From contig NZ_JAFJMJ010000002.1 in assembly GCF_017309385.1 (NCBI RefSeq), positions 124,001 through 188,000 of the forward strand: a DNA stretch of 64,000 bases, read 5' to 3'. Under the pieces are notes generated by a model. That model was not told the origin of the DNA. It searched no databases and was given only the letters and a program-made list of their open reading frames with translations. The position numbers were made by a program, and so were the translations under genes. This DNA comes from Amycolatopsis sp. 195334CR. GTDB taxonomy: Bacteria > Actinomycetota > Actinomycetes > Mycobacteriales > Pseudonocardiaceae. Shown piece after piece: positions 1 through 8,514 of the stretch (positions are counted from its first letter, which is position 1; each line of letters starts with the position of its first letter).

Positions 1-1319
1 AGTTCGCGCTGCTGCCGCTGTCGAACCGGCGCCTGGCGGCCGGGCTGCTGGCGGCCAGCCTGGTCGGGGTGACCACGCTGGTCAGCCTGGTGGCGTTCAG
101 CGGCCTGTACTTCTACGGCCTGCGCTTCGGCGCCGCCCCGGCGCTGGTCGGCCTGCTCTTCGCGCTCCTGCAGCTGCTGCTGGTGGTGCTGGTCTACCGG
201 GTGGTGACGGCCGCGCTCGGCACGCTGCTGAGTTCCCGCAAGGGCAAGGAACTCGGCATCCTGCTGGTGGCGCTGACCGGGTTGTCCGGGGTGGGCCTCA
301 ACTACGCGCTGAACAACGTGGGCCCGGCGATCATCGAGGGGCAGGCGCCCGGCCTGGTGGCCGTGACGCGGGCGCTGCCCTCGGGCTGGGGCGCGATCGC
401 GGTGCACGCCTCCGCCGAGGGGTCCTGGGGAACGGTGCTCCTGCTGGTGGCCGGTCTGGTGGTGCTGATCGGGGTGCTGCTGGTGCTCTGGGGCGCGTTG
501 CTGGCGAAGCGCGTGACCTCGCCGTCCTACCGCGGTGCGGCCAGGGTGCGCACGTCGGAGCGGGCGGTGTCGACGGCGGCGGTTTCGCCGGTGGGCGCGG
601 TGGTGCGCAAGGAACTGCGCACCTGGTGGCGGGACGCCCGGCGGCGGGTGGCGTTGATGAGCACGCTGATCATGGGCGTGGTGATCTGCGTGGTGCCGTC
701 GTTCTCCGGGGAATCGGGTACGCCACTGGCCATGCTGGGGTTGTTCGTCGCGGTGTTCGCCTGCCTCCAGGCGGGGAACCTGTACGGCTTCGACGGCAGC
801 GCGTTGTGGCACACGCTGGTCACCCCCGGCGCGCCGCACGCCGACGTGCGCGGGCGGCAGTTCGCCTGGGCGTTGCTGGTGGCGCCGATCGCGGTCCTGC
901 TCAGCCTGGTCACACCGGCGGTGAGCGGGCGCGCGGACCTGTACCCGTGGGTGCTCGGGTTGCTGCCCGCGGTGCTCGGTGCCGGGGCGGGAGCGGTGCT
1001 GCTGCAGTCGGTCTACGTGGCCTACCCGCTGCCCGACCCGCGCCGGAACTCGAGCCCGTGGACCTCGGGCGGGCGGCCGGGGTGCGCGCGGGTGCTGATG
1101 ATGCTGGCGATCACCCTGCTGCAGCTGGTGACGGCCCTGCCGGTGGTGGCGGTGGAACTGGCCGGTGAGCTGAACGAGGTGGAGGCGCTCCGCTGGGCCG
1201 GGGTGCCGGTCGGCCTGGTCACCGGGGGACTGGTGGCGTGGTGGTGGGGCCGGATCGCGACGCGGCGGCTCACCACACGCGGCCCGGAACTGCTGAACAC
1301 GGTGGCCAAGGAGATCTGA
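1..1319 (+). CDS. ABC exporter permease subunit (5'-truncated by window edge)
   Basis: The open frame runs in from the left edge (codons in phase with base 3) and stops at TGA 1317-1319, leaving 438 visible residues. They are strongly hydrophobic, with long Leu/Val/Ala runs suggesting many membrane spans, and a cytoplasmic basic stretch near the middle (KELRTWWRDARRR). The layout, two clusters of membrane spans around a cytoplasmic loop, resembles large ABC-2-like exporter permeases; the ATPase partner would lie upstream, outside the window. The substrate cannot be read from sequence. The true start is not visible. Confidence is good for a membrane permease and moderate for the ABC assignment. 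Confidence 0.65.
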   Translation, partial: FALLPLSNRRLAAGLLAASLVGVTTLVSLVAFSGLYFYGLRFGAAPALVGLLFALLQLLLVVLVYRVVTAALGTLLSSRKGKELGILLVALTGLSGVGLNYALNNVGPAIIEGQAPGLVAVTRALPSGWGAIAVHASAEGSWGTVLLLVAGLVVLIGVLLVLWGALLAKRVTSPSYRGAARVRTSERAVSTAAVSPVGAVVRKELRTWWRDARRRVALMSTLIMGVVICVVPSFSGESGTPLAMLGLFVAVFACLQAGNLYGFDGSALWHTLVTPGAPHADVRGRQFAWALLVAPIAVLLSLVTPAVSGRADLYPWVLGLLPAVLGAGAGAVLLQSVYVAYPLPDPRRNSSPWTSGGRPGCARVLMMLAITLLQLVTALPVVAVELAGELNEVEALRWAGVPVGLVTGGLVAWWWGRIATRRLTTRGPELLNTVAKEI

Positions 1320-1346
1320 GCGCCCGGCCATGACGGTCCACAGTGG

Positions 1347-1733
1347 TCAGTGGGTCCGCCGGGCCTGGACCCGCCGGTAGCTGTAACCGAGCAGGACCAG
1401 CAGCACGATGCCGGACAGGATCAGGCTGGTGCCGGTGCTCCACCCGGCCAGCGGCAGGCCGGGCACCAGCCCCCACACCACCCCGGCGCCGATCAGCGCC
1501 AGCCCGGCCAGCACCGAACCGGCGATCCGCAGCGGCGAGGACACGCTGTCCTCGGCGGCCTTCATCGCGCGGTCGCGCACCGGGTCGACGTAGCGTTCCA
1601 GCTTCGGGAACTCCGAGGCGAGGATGAGCAGGCCCGCCAGCACCAGCAGCAGGCCGGGCCCGGGCAGCACCAGCAGGACGATGCCGATCACCAGGATCAG
1701 CACCCCCGCCACGGTCAGCAGCACGCGCTTCAT
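1347..1733 (-). CDS. PGPGW-type small transmembrane protein
   Basis: A 128-residue membrane protein that opens with a hydrophobic helix containing the motif LLVLPGPGLLLVLAGLLIL, the signature of the PGPGW family (TIGR02611-like). A basic loop (LERYVDPVRDRAMKAAEDS) follows, then two more hydrophobic helices and a basic tail ending RRVQARRTH. The ATG at 1733 was chosen because the reading frame upstream of it is arginine/proline-rich and has no family resemblance. The gene lies between the permease and the GNAT gene and stands alone on this strand. The family has no established function; membrane location is clear from sequence. Confidence 0.8.
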   Translation of the reverse strand: MKRVLLTVAGVLILVIGIVLLVLPGPGLLLVLAGLLILASEFPKLERYVDPVRDRAMKAAEDSVSSPLRIAGSVLAGLALIGAGVVWGLVPGLPLAGWSTGTSLILSGIVLLVLLGYSYRRVQARRTH

Positions 1734-1743
1734 CGATCCCACG

Positions 1744-2532
1744 TTAACCGAGCGCGGGCGTCCCGGCCGGGCGAGCGGCGTACTCGGTGAACGTGCCGTC
1801 CACGGTGAATCCGAGCCGCCGGTAGACCGGTTCACCTTCGGCCGAGGCCTGCAGCACGATCGACGGGAACCCGGCCTCGACGGCCGTGCGCAGGGTCGCC
1901 AGCGTCATCGCGCCGCCGAAGCCGCGCCGCCGGTGGCTCGCCAGCGTGCTGATGTTGTAGATGCCCGCGACCCCGGCGTGCAGGAAGACCTCACCGGTGC
2001 ACACGGGCACGCCGTCGGAGTAGCCGACGAGGTACCGGGCCGGGCAGCCGGGAGCGAGCGCGAGCGGGGCGGTCCTCGCGACGAAGTCCACCACGGTGAC
2101 CGCGGGCGGGTCCCAGTTCGCGGCCAGCACCCGGGCGTACGCGGCCAGGTCCGCGGGGGTGCGCGCCGGGCGGATGTCCAGTCCCGCCGGGCGTTCCTCC
2201 GGCAGCGGACCGTCCACAGTGGTGGACATCGAGGCCTCGGTCTCGGTGGCGTGCAGCCCGGCCGCGGCCAGCCGGGCTGCCAGGTCCCGGGGTTCGGACC
2301 CGGGACCCACCCACCACGAGAACGGCCGCGGCCCCAGCGCGCGCAGGGTTTCCGCGATCCGGCGGTCCGCGTCCCGCTCGGGGAAGCGGGCGGCGGCGAT
2401 GACGTTGAACGTGTCGTCGTCGAGCCCGCTGTCGGCGACGACCAGATCGCCGGGTTCGTGCGTGGTCATGCCCGCCGAGCCGCGGTGCAGGTGGCAGGCG
2501 TGCTCGGCGAGGTTGGCTTCGGCTGGGTTCAC
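1744..2532 (-). CDS. GNAT family N-acetyltransferase
   Basis: A 262-residue protein with a C-terminal GNAT fold. Acetyl-CoA-binding motif A is visible as [14 protein letters not shown], followed by [13 protein letters not shown] near the end. The N-terminal part ([20 protein letters not shown]) resembles the accessory region of actinobacterial GNATs, which favours the GTG start at 2532 over the internal ATG at 2469. That GTG overlaps the stop of the upstream PLP enzyme as GTGA, so the two are probably translationally coupled. The acetyl acceptor is unknown; coupling to a sulfur amino acid lyase suggests a small-molecule amine or amino acid derivative, which is inference. Confidence 0.82.
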   Translation of the reverse strand: MNPAEANLAEHACHLHRGSAGMTTHEPGDLVVADSGLDDDTFNVIAAARFPERDADRRIAETLRALGPRPFSWWVGPGSEPRDLAARLAAAGLHATETEASMSTTVDGPLPEERPAGLDIRPARTPADLAAYARVLAANWDPPAVTVVDFVARTAPLALAPGCPARYLVGYSDGVPVCTGEVFLHAGVAGIYNISTLASHRRRGFGGAMTLATLRTAVEAGFPSIVLQASAEGEPVYRRLGFTVDGTFTEYAARPAGTPALG

Positions 2533-3686
2533 CCCGTCGATGATCCACCCAGTGCCTGGTCGAGGTCGGCCCAGAGGTCCTCGACGTCCTCCAGGCCGAC
2601 CGAGATCCGCAGCAGCTGCTCGCTGATCCCGCCGTCGGCGCGGTCGGCCGGGTCCATGATGTGGTGGCTCAGCGAACCGGGGTGCTGGATGAGGCTGTCC
2701 ACGCTGCCCAGGCTGACCGCGGGGGTGAACAGCCGGACCGCGCCGATCACCGCGTGCGGGTCGCCGTGGACCTCCACCGCCAGCATCGGGCCGCCACCGG
2801 ACATCTGCTTCTCCGGCCGGTTCTCGGTGCGCCCGGGGTAGTGCACCTTCGCGATCCGCGGGTGCTCGGCCAGCCGTCCGGCGAGTTCCGCGGCGGTCGC
2901 CGAGGCGGCCCGCATCCGCAGTGGGAGGGTGGAAAGCCCGCGCAGCAACAGGTACCCGGCCAGCGGGTGCAGCGTCGCCCCGGTGAGGAAGCGCAGTTGC
3001 CGCAGCTTGCGGGCGTGCTCCTCGGAACAGGTCACCACGCCGCCGAGCACGTCGCCGTGGCCGCCGAGGAACTTGGTGGCGCTGTGCAGCACGATCCGCG
3101 CGCCGTGCTCGGCCGGGCGTTGCAGCACCGGGGTGGCGAAGGTGTTGTCCGCGAGCAGCGGCACCGGGCCGCAGGCGTCGGACAGGCGGCGCAGATCCGT
3201 TTCGGACAGCGTCGGGTTCGCGGGCGTCTCCACGATGACCAGCCCGGTGTCCTCGCGGATCGCGCCGGCCACCTCGTCCGGCCGGGCGAAGGTGACCTCG
3301 TTGCCCAGCAGGCCGGAGGCGATCAGGTGGTCGCTGCTGCCGTAGAGCGGCCGGACCGCGACCACGTGCGGTTTGCCCGCCGAAACCGCGGCGAGCAGGC
3401 ACGCCGAGAGCGCGGCCATCCCGCTGGCGAAGGCGACCGCGGCCTCGCAGCCCTCCAGTTCGGCCATCGCCGCCTCGAACCGGGCGACGGTCGGATTGCC
3501 GACGCGGGCGTACACCGGCGGGCCGTCCACCTGCGCGCCGGTGCAGAGCACGTCGAGGCGGTCGGCTTCGGTCCGGCTGTCGCGCGAGGGGTAGGTGGTC
3601 GACAGGTCGAGGGGGACCGCGTGCACGCCGAGTTCCACGAGATCGTCGCGGCCGGCGTGCACGGCACGCGTGTTCAGTGAGGTCAT
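2529..3686 (-). CDS. Cys/Met-metabolism PLP-dependent lyase (methionine/cystathionine gamma-lyase type)
   Basis: A 385-residue member of the trans-sulfuration PLP family. The PLP lysine is K205 in [11 protein letters not shown], the PLP-contacting aspartate is D180 in LLADNTF, and the phosphate-loop SGM sequence is at 88-90. Y115 in PLYG matches the conserved active-site tyrosine, but the residue after YG is Ser, not the Cys of well-studied methionine gamma-lyases, so substrate choice is open. The start ATG at 3686 faces a divergent Lrp/AsnC gene 60 bp away. In Pseudomonas putida the methionine gamma-lyase mdeA is controlled by the divergent Lrp-type MdeR, so a similar local circuit is plausible here. 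It is coupled to the following GNAT by a GTGA overlap. Confidence 0.88.
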   Translation of the reverse strand: MTSLNTRAVHAGRDDLVELGVHAVPLDLSTTYPSRDSRTEADRLDVLCTGAQVDGPPVYARVGNPTVARFEAAMAELEGCEAAVAFASGMAALSACLLAAVSAGKPHVVAVRPLYGSSDHLIASGLLGNEVTFARPDEVAGAIREDTGLVIVETPANPTLSETDLRRLSDACGPVPLLADNTFATPVLQRPAEHGARIVLHSATKFLGGHGDVLGGVVTCSEEHARKLRQLRFLTGATLHPLAGYLLLRGLSTLPLRMRAASATAAELAGRLAEHPRIAKVHYPGRTENRPEKQMSGGGPMLAVEVHGDPHAVIGAVRLFTPAVSLGSVDSLIQHPGSLSHHIMDPADRADGGISEQLLRISVGLEDVEDLWADLDQALGGSSTG

Positions 3687-3746
3687 GCCGCAGAATCTGG
3701 CAGCCGGGCCGGGATGCGGCCACGAGGTCCGGACTATGTTCGGCGC

Positions 3747-4244
3747 ATGGAGCAGAACGTGCGCCTGGATTCGGTGGACGCCGAGATCCTGCGGCGCTTG
3801 CAGAACGACGGCCGGATGGCCAACAAGGAACTGGCGGCGGCGGTCGGCATCGCGCCGTCGACCTGCCTGGACCGGGTGGCGCGGCTGCGCCGGGCCGGGG
3901 CGATCACCGGGTACACCGCGCAGGTCGACCCGGCGGCGATCGGCCGCCCGATCGAGGCGCTGCTGGCGGTGCAGGTCCAGCCGCACGCGCGGCCGCTGGT
4001 GGACCCGTTCGTCACGCACGTGCTCGGCCTGCCGGAGACCAGGGCGGTGCACCACGTGACCGGGCCCGACGACTTCATCGTGCACGTGGCCTGCGGCAAC
4101 AGCCAGGACCTGCAGCGACTGGTGCTCGACGAGTTCACCGCCCGGCCGGAGGTGGCCCGGCTGCAGACGCACCTGATCTTCTCCACCTGGCCCGGTGGCC
4201 CGCTCACCCCGTACCGCGGGACCTCCACAAAGGACGGGGCGTGA
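3747..4244 (+). CDS. Lrp/AsnC family transcriptional regulator
   Basis: A 165-residue protein of typical Lrp/AsnC length. The N-terminal helix-turn-helix spans roughly residues 6-55 ([20 protein letters not shown], then [16 protein letters not shown]), and the C-terminal RAM effector-binding domain follows, including [13 protein letters not shown]. The ATG at 3747 is the natural start because the wHTH begins immediately after it. It is divergent from the PLP lyase with only 60 bp between starts, so it probably represses or activates that gene in response to an amino acid, by analogy with MdeR/mdeA. No other target is evident; 632 bp of non-coding sequence follow. Confidence 0.9.
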   Translation: MEQNVRLDSVDAEILRRLQNDGRMANKELAAAVGIAPSTCLDRVARLRRAGAITGYTAQVDPAAIGRPIEALLAVQVQPHARPLVDPFVTHVLGLPETRAVHHVTGPDDFIVHVACGNSQDLQRLVLDEFTARPEVARLQTHLIFSTWPGGPLTPYRGTSTKDGA

Positions 4245-4876
4245 GATGACGTCGTTATGAAACGCGGGTGCCGCGCGGCGCATCGGCCGCCGCCGAAAGC
4301 GGGTGCCGCGGTTACCCCGGATGGCCCGGCCCGGGGTTCCGGCGGAGGGGTTCCGGCGGGGGTTCCGGCCGGAAATGCGCCACCGGAATTCCGCCGGGAA
4401 TCGGACTCGCGAACCGGCCGGAAACGACGGAACCGGCCGCTCGCGGATCCGGCGGGCGGCCGGTTTCGGCGGTGCCCCGCGAACGCCGGTCGGCAACCCT
4501 GGTATTCCGGGCTGGTTCGCCGGTATGGTGCACCGGGGCGACGGTGCGGTCGCCGCACCGATCGGGCCACCCCCATTGCGCGTTCACGACGGCAGGCGGT
4601 GATCGTCACGCTGCGCGTTTTGTTCGGCCGGATCGAAACGCGGGGTGCCCGGGGTTTCCGGCGCGCCGCTCTCGCAGGCCCCTGAACTGCAACGTCCTGT
4701 GTGGACCGCACGTTTCTTGTCCGGCGTGCAACCGGATTGAGGCGCTGTTCGTGATCCCGATTTCGTGATCGGCGGCGAGAATGACAAACTATAAAGGGCG
4801 GGGCCCTCGCACGCCGCGACTGCCGCGCCCGTTATGGTGCGGCTGGCTGATCAACGAAGCGGGAAGAGAGCACATT
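4245..4876. other. Non-coding region upstream of lsr2 with TTCCGG-motif cluster
   Basis: No convincing gene lies in these 632 bases; the open frames present encode Arg/Pro/Gly-rich sequence with no domain. Between 4333 and 4440 there is a cluster of TTCCGG/CCGGAA words: three near-tandem 13-14-base copies of GGGGTTCCGGCGG (starting at 4333, 4347 and 4360), the palindrome TTCCGGCCGGAA at 4363-4374, and further CCGGAA copies. The final 100 bases before lsr2 are distinctly less GC-rich and contain ACTATAAAG near 4791, a possible promoter or Lsr2 self-binding tract. Confidence 0.5.
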
Positions 4877-5281
4877 ATGGCGCAGAAGGTTCTGGTCGAG
4901 ATGATCGACGACATCGACGGCGAGATCGCCACCCAGACCGTGCCGTTCGGTTTGGACGGTGTGTCCTACGAGATCGACCTGTCCGACGACAACGCCGCCA
5001 ACCTCCGCGACGAGCTCGCGCGCTTCATCGCGGCCGGTCGGCGCACCGGCGGCCGCAAGGTGCGGCTGGCCACCGGCGAGTCGGCTTCCTCCTCCAGCGG
5101 GGCCGACCGCGAGCGGGCCCGCCAGGTCCGCGAGTGGGCCAGGGAGAACGGCTACCAGGTCTCCGAGCGCGGCCGGATCTCGGCCGAGATCACCGAGGCC
5201 TTCGAAGAGGCGCAGCGCAAGCCGGCGGCCGCCAAGGCCCCGCGCAAGCGCGCCGCCCGCAAGAAGGTCGCGGCGAAGTAG
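4877..5281 (+). CDS. lsr2: Lsr2 nucleoid-associated protein
   Basis: Lsr2 is the actinobacterial H-NS-like xenogeneic silencer that bridges AT-rich DNA. The N-terminal dimerisation domain is clear (MAQKVLVEMIDDIDGE, GLDGVSYEIDLSDDNAANLR), and the C-terminal DNA-binding domain has REWARENGYQVSERGRISAE, whose RGR is the minor-groove AT-hook-like element. At 134 residues it is longer than the roughly 110 of mycobacterial Lsr2. The excess is an Ala/Lys/Arg tail (residues about 113-134) rich in KRAARKK-type sequence, resembling a histone-like basic tail. The start ATG at 4877 is preceded by GGGAAGAGAG. A long hairpin follows the stop. Confidence 0.95.
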   Translation: MAQKVLVEMIDDIDGEIATQTVPFGLDGVSYEIDLSDDNAANLRDELARFIAAGRRTGGRKVRLATGESASSSSGADRERARQVREWARENGYQVSERGRISAEITEAFEEAQRKPAAAKAPRKRAARKKVAAK

Positions 5282-5295
5282 TGCGCAGCCCGTCC

Positions 5296-5342
5296 GGCGC
5301 CACCGGTCCCGAGTGGACGATCCACTCCGGACCGGTGGCGCC
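5296..5342 (+). terminator. Strong hairpin after lsr2
   Basis: A 22-base arm (5296-5317) and its partner (5321-5342) pair with a single mismatch around the three-base loop CGA. It starts 15 bases after the lsr2 stop and ends 30 bases before the next start. There is no U-tract, as is usual for high-GC actinobacterial terminators. Confidence 0.75.
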
Positions 5343-5372
5343 GGGCCGTGCGCCCGGCATAGGGTGCACGTC

Positions 5373-5906
5373 ATGGGGGAGGCCCATGAGGAACTGGCGA
5401 CCGGGCGGCTGAGCCTGCGGCGGCCGGTGCCCGGTGACGTCGACGCCATCCACGCCATTCACCGCGATCCGCGGGCCTGTGCGCACAATCCGTCCGATCG
5501 GCTCACCGCGCGTGACGAAGCGGAACAGCTTTTCCACCGGTGGGACGCGCATTGGTCCAGCCACGGCTTCGGCTATTGGACCGTGCGCGTGACTGGATCG
5601 ACGGAGGCCGCCGGGTTCTGCGGCCTGAAAGTGGTCGAGTTCCGCGACCGGATGGTGTTGAACCTCTTCTACCGCTTCGCCCCGGTGCACTGGGGCGCCG
5701 GCCTGGCCACCGAAGCGGCCACCGCCGCGGTGGAATGGGCCGCCGCGCACCGGCCGGACTATTCCGTGATCGCCAGGGTGCGCCCGGCGAACACCGCTTC
5801 GGCGAAGGTCGCCGCCCGGGCCGGCTTGATCCGAGCCGCCCACCTGGACGGCCCCGGCCACGACGGCCACGACCTCATCTTCACCGGCGCCAATACGCTG
5901 CGTTGA
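5373..5906 (+). CDS. GNAT family N-acetyltransferase (RimJ/RimL-like)
   Basis: A 177-residue acetyltransferase of the Acetyltransf_3 (RimJ/RimL) type. The N-terminus has the typical TGRLSLRRPVPGDVDAIHAI, and motif A appears as HWGAGLATEAATAAVEWA with the later ANTASAKVAARAGL, where members of this family place the conserved Asn-x-x-Ser. The substrate is unknown; relatives acetylate N-termini or antibiotic amines. The ATG at 5373 follows a short leader after the lsr2 terminator hairpin, so the gene probably has its own promoter or depends on read-through. It is separated by 164 bp from the downstream STAND gene. Confidence 0.85.
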   Translation: MGEAHEELATGRLSLRRPVPGDVDAIHAIHRDPRACAHNPSDRLTARDEAEQLFHRWDAHWSSHGFGYWTVRVTGSTEAAGFCGLKVVEFRDRMVLNLFYRFAPVHWGAGLATEAATAAVEWAAAHRPDYSVIARVRPANTASAKVAARAGLIRAAHLDGPGHDGHDLIFTGANTLR

Positions 5907-6012
5907 CTACGGCCGTACATTTGCCGCGAAGGGTTACGCCGATTGGCAGGCACGCCCCGGATATCCCGGGTTATCTCCGAGGAGTTCGTCACAATGGGGC
6001 GGCGGGCGGTAG

Positions 6013-6029
6013 CGGTGTGCGGTACACCG
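6013..6029. promoter_or_regulatory. 17-bp inverted repeat upstream of STAND gene
   Basis: CGGTGT and ACACCG flank the five-base centre GCGGT, 42 bases before the ATG at 6071. The position suits an operator or promoter-proximal binding site; no binder is identified. Confidence 0.4.
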
Positions 6030-6070
6030 AGAATTCTGCCGTAAAACGCCGGGGGGTGTGGGTAGTCCTG

Positions 6071-8089
6071 ATGGGTGAAGCGGGGGCGTCGTCGAACCCG
6101 GACGACAGACGAAGACCAGTACCGGTGCCGGCGCAGCTCCCGGCGCCCGCCGCCCGGTTCGCGCACCGGCGCGAAGAACTCGCCGAACTGGAATCGGTGC
6201 GCCGCGATCGCGGGCGCCCACCCCTCGCCGTGCTGAGCGGACCGGGCGGGGTCGGGAAAACAGCGCTGGCCCTGCGCTGGCTGCACGGTGTTCGCGAGGA
6301 CTACCCCGACGGGCAGCTGTACGTCGACCTGGGGGCGTTCACCCGCGGCGGCCCGCTCCAGCCGGACACCGTGCTGCACTGGTTCCTGCTCGCACTGGGC
6401 GTTCCGGCCGGGGACATCCCGGCGGAGCGAAGTCAGCGGGAAGCGCTGTACCGGACGATGACCGCCGACAAGTCCTTGGCTTTCCTGCTCGACAACGCCA
6501 TTTCCGCGGCGCAGGTCCGCCCGCTGCTGCCGGTCACCCGGCGCGGGGTCGTGGTGGTGACCAGCAGGCACCGGCTGACCGGTCTCGAGATCGACGGGGC
6601 GAAGGTCATCGACATCGGCTTCCTCAACCCGCGCGAATCCGTGGACGTGCTGGCCGAACTGGTGGGAGCGGAACGGGTCCGGGCCGAACCGGAAGCCGCC
6701 GACGAACTCGCGGCCGCCTGCGCCGGTCTCCCCATCGCGCTGACCCTGGTGGCCGGACGGCTGCGGCGGCACCAGCGCCGCCGGTTGTCCCGTGAAGCGT
6801 CGAGCCTCGCCGAACGGGGTCGGGTGCTGCAGTTGACGCCGGAGGACGGTCCCTCGATCGACGCGGTGTTCGCGGCTTCCTACGACGGTCTCAGCCCGCT
6901 GGCCGCCGAATTGTTCCAGGTCTGCGGGGCGCATCCCGGAATCACCTTCGCCCCCGCGGTGATCGCCGACGTTTCCGGCTTGGACCTCGACCGCACCGAG
7001 GACGGGATCGACGAACTGGTCGACCGGAACCTGCTCATCGATGTGGCCGGTGGCCGGGTGCGGTTCCACGAACTCGTCCAACTGCACGCCCGGGCGCGTG
7101 CGGAGGATTCGATGGTGCGGGCCGTGGTCCAGTGGTATCTGGACGTGCTCGTCGAAGCCGACTCGCTCGTGCACCCGCACCGGACGATGTGGGGTCCCGG
7201 ATATGCGGCGGGCCCGCGGGAAAACCCGCGGTTCGCCGACCGGGAGCAGGCTCTGCACTGGCTGCGTGAGGAGTCGGAGGCCATCCGGGCCGCCTTTTCC
7301 GAAGCGGACCGGAACGGCTGGCACGAACTGGTGTGGCAGTACTGTGAAGCGTCTTGGGGATTCTTCCTGCTCTACCGGCAGTACGACGACTTCGTCGAAT
7401 CCCAGCGGCGCGGGATCGTCGCCGCGCGCGAGTGCGCCGAGCCGTTGGTCGAAGCGAGATTGCATTCCCAGCTCGGGTTCGCCCTGGCCCAACTGCGGCG
7501 GTACGACGAATCCATCGCGGAGAACGAGGTGGCCTTGTCCTTGGCCACGGAGCACGGGCACGAACCCAGTGTGGCCACCGCTCTCGCCCAGCTCGGCAGG
7601 TGCGCGCGGGGTAAAGGCGAATTGCCGGAAGCGCTGGACTACTACCGGCGTGCCGCCGAGTTGCAGGAAAGCCTGGGCATCACCCGCGGGGTCGCGCTCT
7701 GCCGCCGGCGCGCCGGTGACGTGCTGGCGAAACTGGGGCGGTACGACGAGGCGGAGGGAGAACTCCGTGCCGCGGCGGGCTTGATGCGCGAACTCGGTGA
7801 CCGCAACCAGTACGCGAGGGCGTTGATGGTGCTCGGGGCGGCTCAACGGCAACGCGGTGAGCTGGCCGAGAGCGCGGACGTGCTCGAAGAAGCGCTGCGC
7901 GTCGTCCGCGATCTCGGCTCGCCCTACTACCTCGCCGAAGTGCTCGCCGAATTGGGCGACCTCGCCCAGGCCGGTGCCGACCCCGCCGCGGCCAGGGCCT
8001 ATCTGACCGAGGCGAAGGAGAACTACCTGATCGCCGGGGACCCCAAGGCGGACGCGATCGCCGCCCGCCTCGAAGCCCTAGCCCGGTGA
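6071..8089 (+). CDS. STAND NTPase: NB-ARC plus TPR protein without DNA-binding head
   Basis: A 672-residue protein. The NB-ARC NTPase occupies about residues 30-330: Walker A GPGGVGKT at 57-64, Walker B LAFLLDN at 136-142, sensor TSRHRL at 164-169 and the GLPIALTL motif at 219-226. A winged-helix/ARC2 region follows (SYDGLSPLAAELFQVCGAHP), then TPR-like helices to the C-terminus (for example AQLGRCARGKGELPEALDYY). It is closely related in layout to the SARP-NB-ARC-TPR protein at 9934, but lacks the N-terminal wHTH and BTAD domains and any obvious effector domain. Such proteins act as ATP-dependent molecular switches. It ends convergently, overlapping the small minus-strand gene by 12 bases. 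The ATG at 6071 is chosen because similarity begins soon after; no strong ribosome site is seen. Confidence 0.85.
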   Translation: MGEAGASSNPDDRRRPVPVPAQLPAPAARFAHRREELAELESVRRDRGRPPLAVLSGPGGVGKTALALRWLHGVREDYPDGQLYVDLGAFTRGGPLQPDTVLHWFLLALGVPAGDIPAERSQREALYRTMTADKSLAFLLDNAISAAQVRPLLPVTRRGVVVVTSRHRLTGLEIDGAKVIDIGFLNPRESVDVLAELVGAERVRAEPEAADELAAACAGLPIALTLVAGRLRRHQRRRLSREASSLAERGRVLQLTPEDGPSIDAVFAASYDGLSPLAAELFQVCGAHPGITFAPAVIADVSGLDLDRTEDGIDELVDRNLLIDVAGGRVRFHELVQLHARARAEDSMVRAVVQWYLDVLVEADSLVHPHRTMWGPGYAAGPRENPRFADREQALHWLREESEAIRAAFSEADRNGWHELVWQYCEASWGFFLLYRQYDDFVESQRRGIVAARECAEPLVEARLHSQLGFALAQLRRYDESIAENEVALSLATEHGHEPSVATALAQLGRCARGKGELPEALDYYRRAAELQESLGITRGVALCRRRAGDVLAKLGRYDEAEGELRAAAGLMRELGDRNQYARALMVLGAAQRQRGELAESADVLEEALRVVRDLGSPYYLAEVLAELGDLAQAGADPAAARAYLTEAKENYLIAGDPKADAIAARLEALAR

Positions 8090-8494
8090 CAGGGACAACC
8101 CGCTGGACCACCGGCTGAACGCGTAGGCCAGCGATTTCGCCACGACCTCCGGCGAGTCACCGCACCACCCGGCCGATTCACCGGTCCGGCTGGTCACCAC
8201 CATTCCGGTCGGGTGGTGGCAGCCAACCACCCCCGCCCCGCCGAACTGGGCCAGCACGACCCGCGCGAGCCGTTCGGCGGAGCGCCGGTCGGGGGTTCGG
8301 CCCGCGAGCAGCGCGTCACCGCAGCGGTGCCACGGCCCCGGTGCCGCGAGCAGGTCCACCATGAGGCAGGAGCAGTCGAAGCGGCCGCGTTCGCGGCAGA
8401 TGCCCCGGATCCGGAGGTGGTCGACCCCGGCCGTCTCGTGCTGTCTCGTCAGGACCAGGTTCAGCGCGCCGGGCAAGCTGGCTTCGGCCGTCAC
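8078..8494 (-). CDS. Hypothetical Cys-containing protein
   Basis: A 138-residue protein that matches no family I recognise. It starts at GTG 8494 with a good GGAGG ribosome site 7 bases upstream and lies 20 bp after the GT-B gene on the same strand, so the two probably form an operon. Visible features are a CRERGRFDCSCL cluster (three Cys within 11 residues), a further Cys in WHRCGDALL, a GCHH pair and a Cys in GWCGDS. The spacing could suit metal binding, but this is only suggestive. The 3' end overlaps the convergent STAND gene by 12 bases. Confidence 0.65.
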   Translation of the reverse strand: MTAEASLPGALNLVLTRQHETAGVDHLRIRGICRERGRFDCSCLMVDLLAAPGPWHRCGDALLAGRTPDRRSAERLARVVLAQFGGAGVVGCHHPTGMVVTSRTGESAGWCGDSPEVVAKSLAYAFSRWSSGLSLSPG

Positions 8495-8514
8495 GGTCTT
8501 GCCTCCGTTCCGGG

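Noticed and set aside
4257..4768. Overlapping plus-strand frames upstream of lsr2
   Set aside because: Arg/Gly/Pro-rich, mutually overlapping, no family resemblance and no good ribosome site. Treated as non-coding.
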